Origin: Kiloniellales bacterium
GTDB lineage: Bacteria; Pseudomonadota; Alphaproteobacteria; Kiloniellales; JAKSDN01
DNA length: 5,657 nucleotides
Direction: 5' to 3'
NCBI GenBank assembly: GCA_022360075.1
Contig: JAKSDN010000997.1
Location: 1 to 5,657, forward strand
The notes under the pieces are model-generated. The model had not been told where the DNA came from. It was given only the letters and a program-made list of their open reading frames with translations, and searched no databases. Positions within the stretch are counted from its first letter, which is position 1, and each line of letters opens with the position of its first letter. A program made the translations under genes and the position numbers. Shown piece after piece: positions 4,467 to 5,657 of the stretch.

Positions 4467-5657
4467 TACTGCTCTTCCTTCAGGAGGATCAGGTCTTCGA
4501 GGACGAGTACATCCATTTCCGTGGCCATGAAGCAGCGGTAGGCGTCCTCCGGCGTGCAGACGATCGGCTCGTCACGGACATTGAAGCTCGTGTTCACGAG
4601 AACGCTGCAACCCGTGTGGGCCTTGAACGCCTTCAACAAGCGGTGAAACCTCGGATTGGTGTCCGCATGCACGGTTTGGACGCGCGCCGAGTAATCCACA
4701 TGGGTGATGGCCGGAACCTCGCTCCGCACCGCATGCAGCATGTCCAGGCCCTGGAGCGCCCGCTCATCGTCTGCCAACGCGCGGCGGCGCTCATCGCTCA
4801 CCGGTGCGACGAGCAGCATGTAGGGACTGTCGAGCTCCAGCTCGAAGTAGTCGGGCAAGTCCTCGCGAAGCACCGCCGGGGCGAAGGGCCGGAAGCTCTC
4901 GCGGTACTTGATCTTGAGATTGAGGACGCGCTGCATGCGTGGTGAGCGTGGATCGCCGAGGATGGATCGATTGCCGAGCGCCCGTGGCCCGAACTCCATG
5001 CGTCCTTGGAACCAGCCGACGACTTTCTCTTCGGCAAGCGCGCGCGACACCACGTTATCAAGCTCCGCCTCCGCCAAGCATTGGTAGACTGCGCCAAACC
5101 CGTCGAGGGCGGCGACGATTCGCTCTCGGTCGAATGCCGGGCCCAGATAGGCTCCGTTCATGCCGTCGCGTACACCGTTGGGGGGTCGGCGTTCGAGGCC
5201 ACCGACCTCATGCGAAATCGCCTGAGCCACGCCCAACGATGCACCGGCATCACCGGCGGCCGGTTGAATCCAGATGTTCTCGAACGGTCCCTTGCGCAGG
5301 ATCTGGCCGTTGCACACGCAGTTGAGGGCGACACCACCGGCCATGCAGAGATTTCTTTGCCCGGTCTCAGCGTAAAGGCCTTCGCAGAGCCGGAGCATCA
5401 GCTCTTCCGTCACCAACTGAACCGAACGCGCCAGATCCATGTCACGCTGGATCAAAGGCTCCGCCGGAGCGCGCGGCGGCCCGCCGAACAAGCGGTGAAA
5501 GCCGCCATTGGTCATGGTCAAACCGGTGCAGTAGTTGAAGTACTCCATGTTCAAACGGAAGGAGCCATCCTGCTTCACGTCGATCAAGTTGTCGCGGATG
5601 AGATCGGCGAACCTCGGCTCGCCATAGGGCGCCAAGCCCATGACCTTGTATTCGCCG
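4466..5657 (-). CDS. O-carbamoyltransferase, NodU/CmcH family (N-terminus beyond window)
   Basis: The C-terminal 396 residues or so of a carbamoyltransferase; the family is about 550-620 residues, so the start lies past base 5657. These cytosolic enzymes make carbamoyl-adenylate from carbamoyl phosphate and ATP, then carbamoylate a hydroxyl on a sugar or antibiotic. The frame is open to the edge, beginning GEYKVMGLAPYGEP. Numbering from that Met, the end of the Kae1-like domain shows GGVALNCVCNGQI (102-114) and PAAGDAGASLG (127-137). The carbamoyltransferase C domain shows GRMEFGPRALGNRSIL (213-228), YRESFRPFAPAV (246-257) and VNTSFNVRDEPIVCTPEDA (349-367). No key motif in the visible part is lost. 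It overlaps the downstream methyltransferase start by one base, which implies translational coupling. The acceptor is unknown; surface polysaccharide or a secreted metabolite is the usual role. The family call is secure. Confidence 0.94.
   Translation of the reverse strand, partial: GEYKVMGLAPYGEPRFADLIRDNLIDVKQDGSFRLNMEYFNYCTGLTMTNGGFHRLFGGPPRAPAEPLIQRDMDLARSVQLVTEELMLRLCEGLYAETGQRNLCMAGGVALNCVCNGQILRKGPFENIWIQPAAGDAGASLGVAQAISHEVGGLERRPPNGVRDGMNGAYLGPAFDRERIVAALDGFGAVYQCLAEAELDNVVSRALAEEKVVGWFQGRMEFGPRALGNRSILGDPRSPRMQRVLNLKIKYRESFRPFAPAVLREDLPDYFELELDSPYMLLVAPVSDERRRALADDERALQGLDMLHAVRSEVPAITHVDYSARVQTVHADTNPRFHRLLKAFKAHTGCSVLVNTSFNVRDEPIVCTPEDAYRCFMATEMDVLVLEDLILLKEEQ

Noticed and set aside
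4436..4945. Plus-strand 169-codon frame opposite the carbamoyltransferase
   Set aside because: It lies antisense to the conserved carbamoyltransferase C domain and shows no family features.

Overview
The window is high-GC bacterial DNA, most likely from an alphaproteobacterium or a similar proteobacterium. This rests on the high GC at third codon positions, a TRAP-type transporter, and a BigR/SqrR-like sulfur repressor. I cannot name a species. There are six protein genes, two of them cut by the window edges. I saw no tRNA, rRNA, CRISPR array or intact transposase.

Layout. Bases 1-1663 (+) hold the end of a TRAP transporter large permease (DctM type) and, 25 nt later, an NAD(P)-dependent short-chain dehydrogenase. 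They look like the tail of an uptake-and-catabolism operon. Bases 1664-1754 are a short convergent gap with a motif resembling a mobile-element end. Bases 1755-3300 form a compact divergent sulfur cassette. A small ArsR-family repressor with two conserved-looking cysteines is on the minus strand. A signal-peptide-bearing rhodanese and a signal-peptide-bearing DsrE-like protein are on the plus strand. Between them is an AT-rich island with a 14-bp imperfect palindrome that overlaps plausible -10 elements for both directions. Bases 3301-3428 are a convergent gap containing a 9-bp inverted repeat. Bases 3429-5657 (-) hold the C-terminal two thirds of a NodU/CmcH-type O-carbamoyltransferase. A SAM-dependent methyltransferase follows it, and the two genes overlap by one base (TAGTG). 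This looks like part of a glycan or secondary-metabolite tailoring cluster.

How the genes may work together. In the central cassette the repressor would sense cytosolic persulfide through a Cys30-Cys96 pair. It would release a shared operator, inducing its own gene and the two exported sulfur-handling proteins. The rhodanese would cleave or transfer sulfane sulfur in the periplasm and the DsrE-like protein would carry it. This is inferred from family knowledge and gene order. The usual partners (sulfide:quinone reductase, persulfide dioxygenase, a TauE-like permease) are not in the window.

The oddest detail is the rhodanese active-site loop. It reads C-R-S-G-G-A-R, with five residues between Cys and Arg instead of the usual four. 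That is the spacing of Cdc25-type phosphatases. GC is about 70% in hand-counted 60-base samples of the TRAP/SDR block and about 55-58% in samples of the methyltransferase, so the blocks may have different histories.
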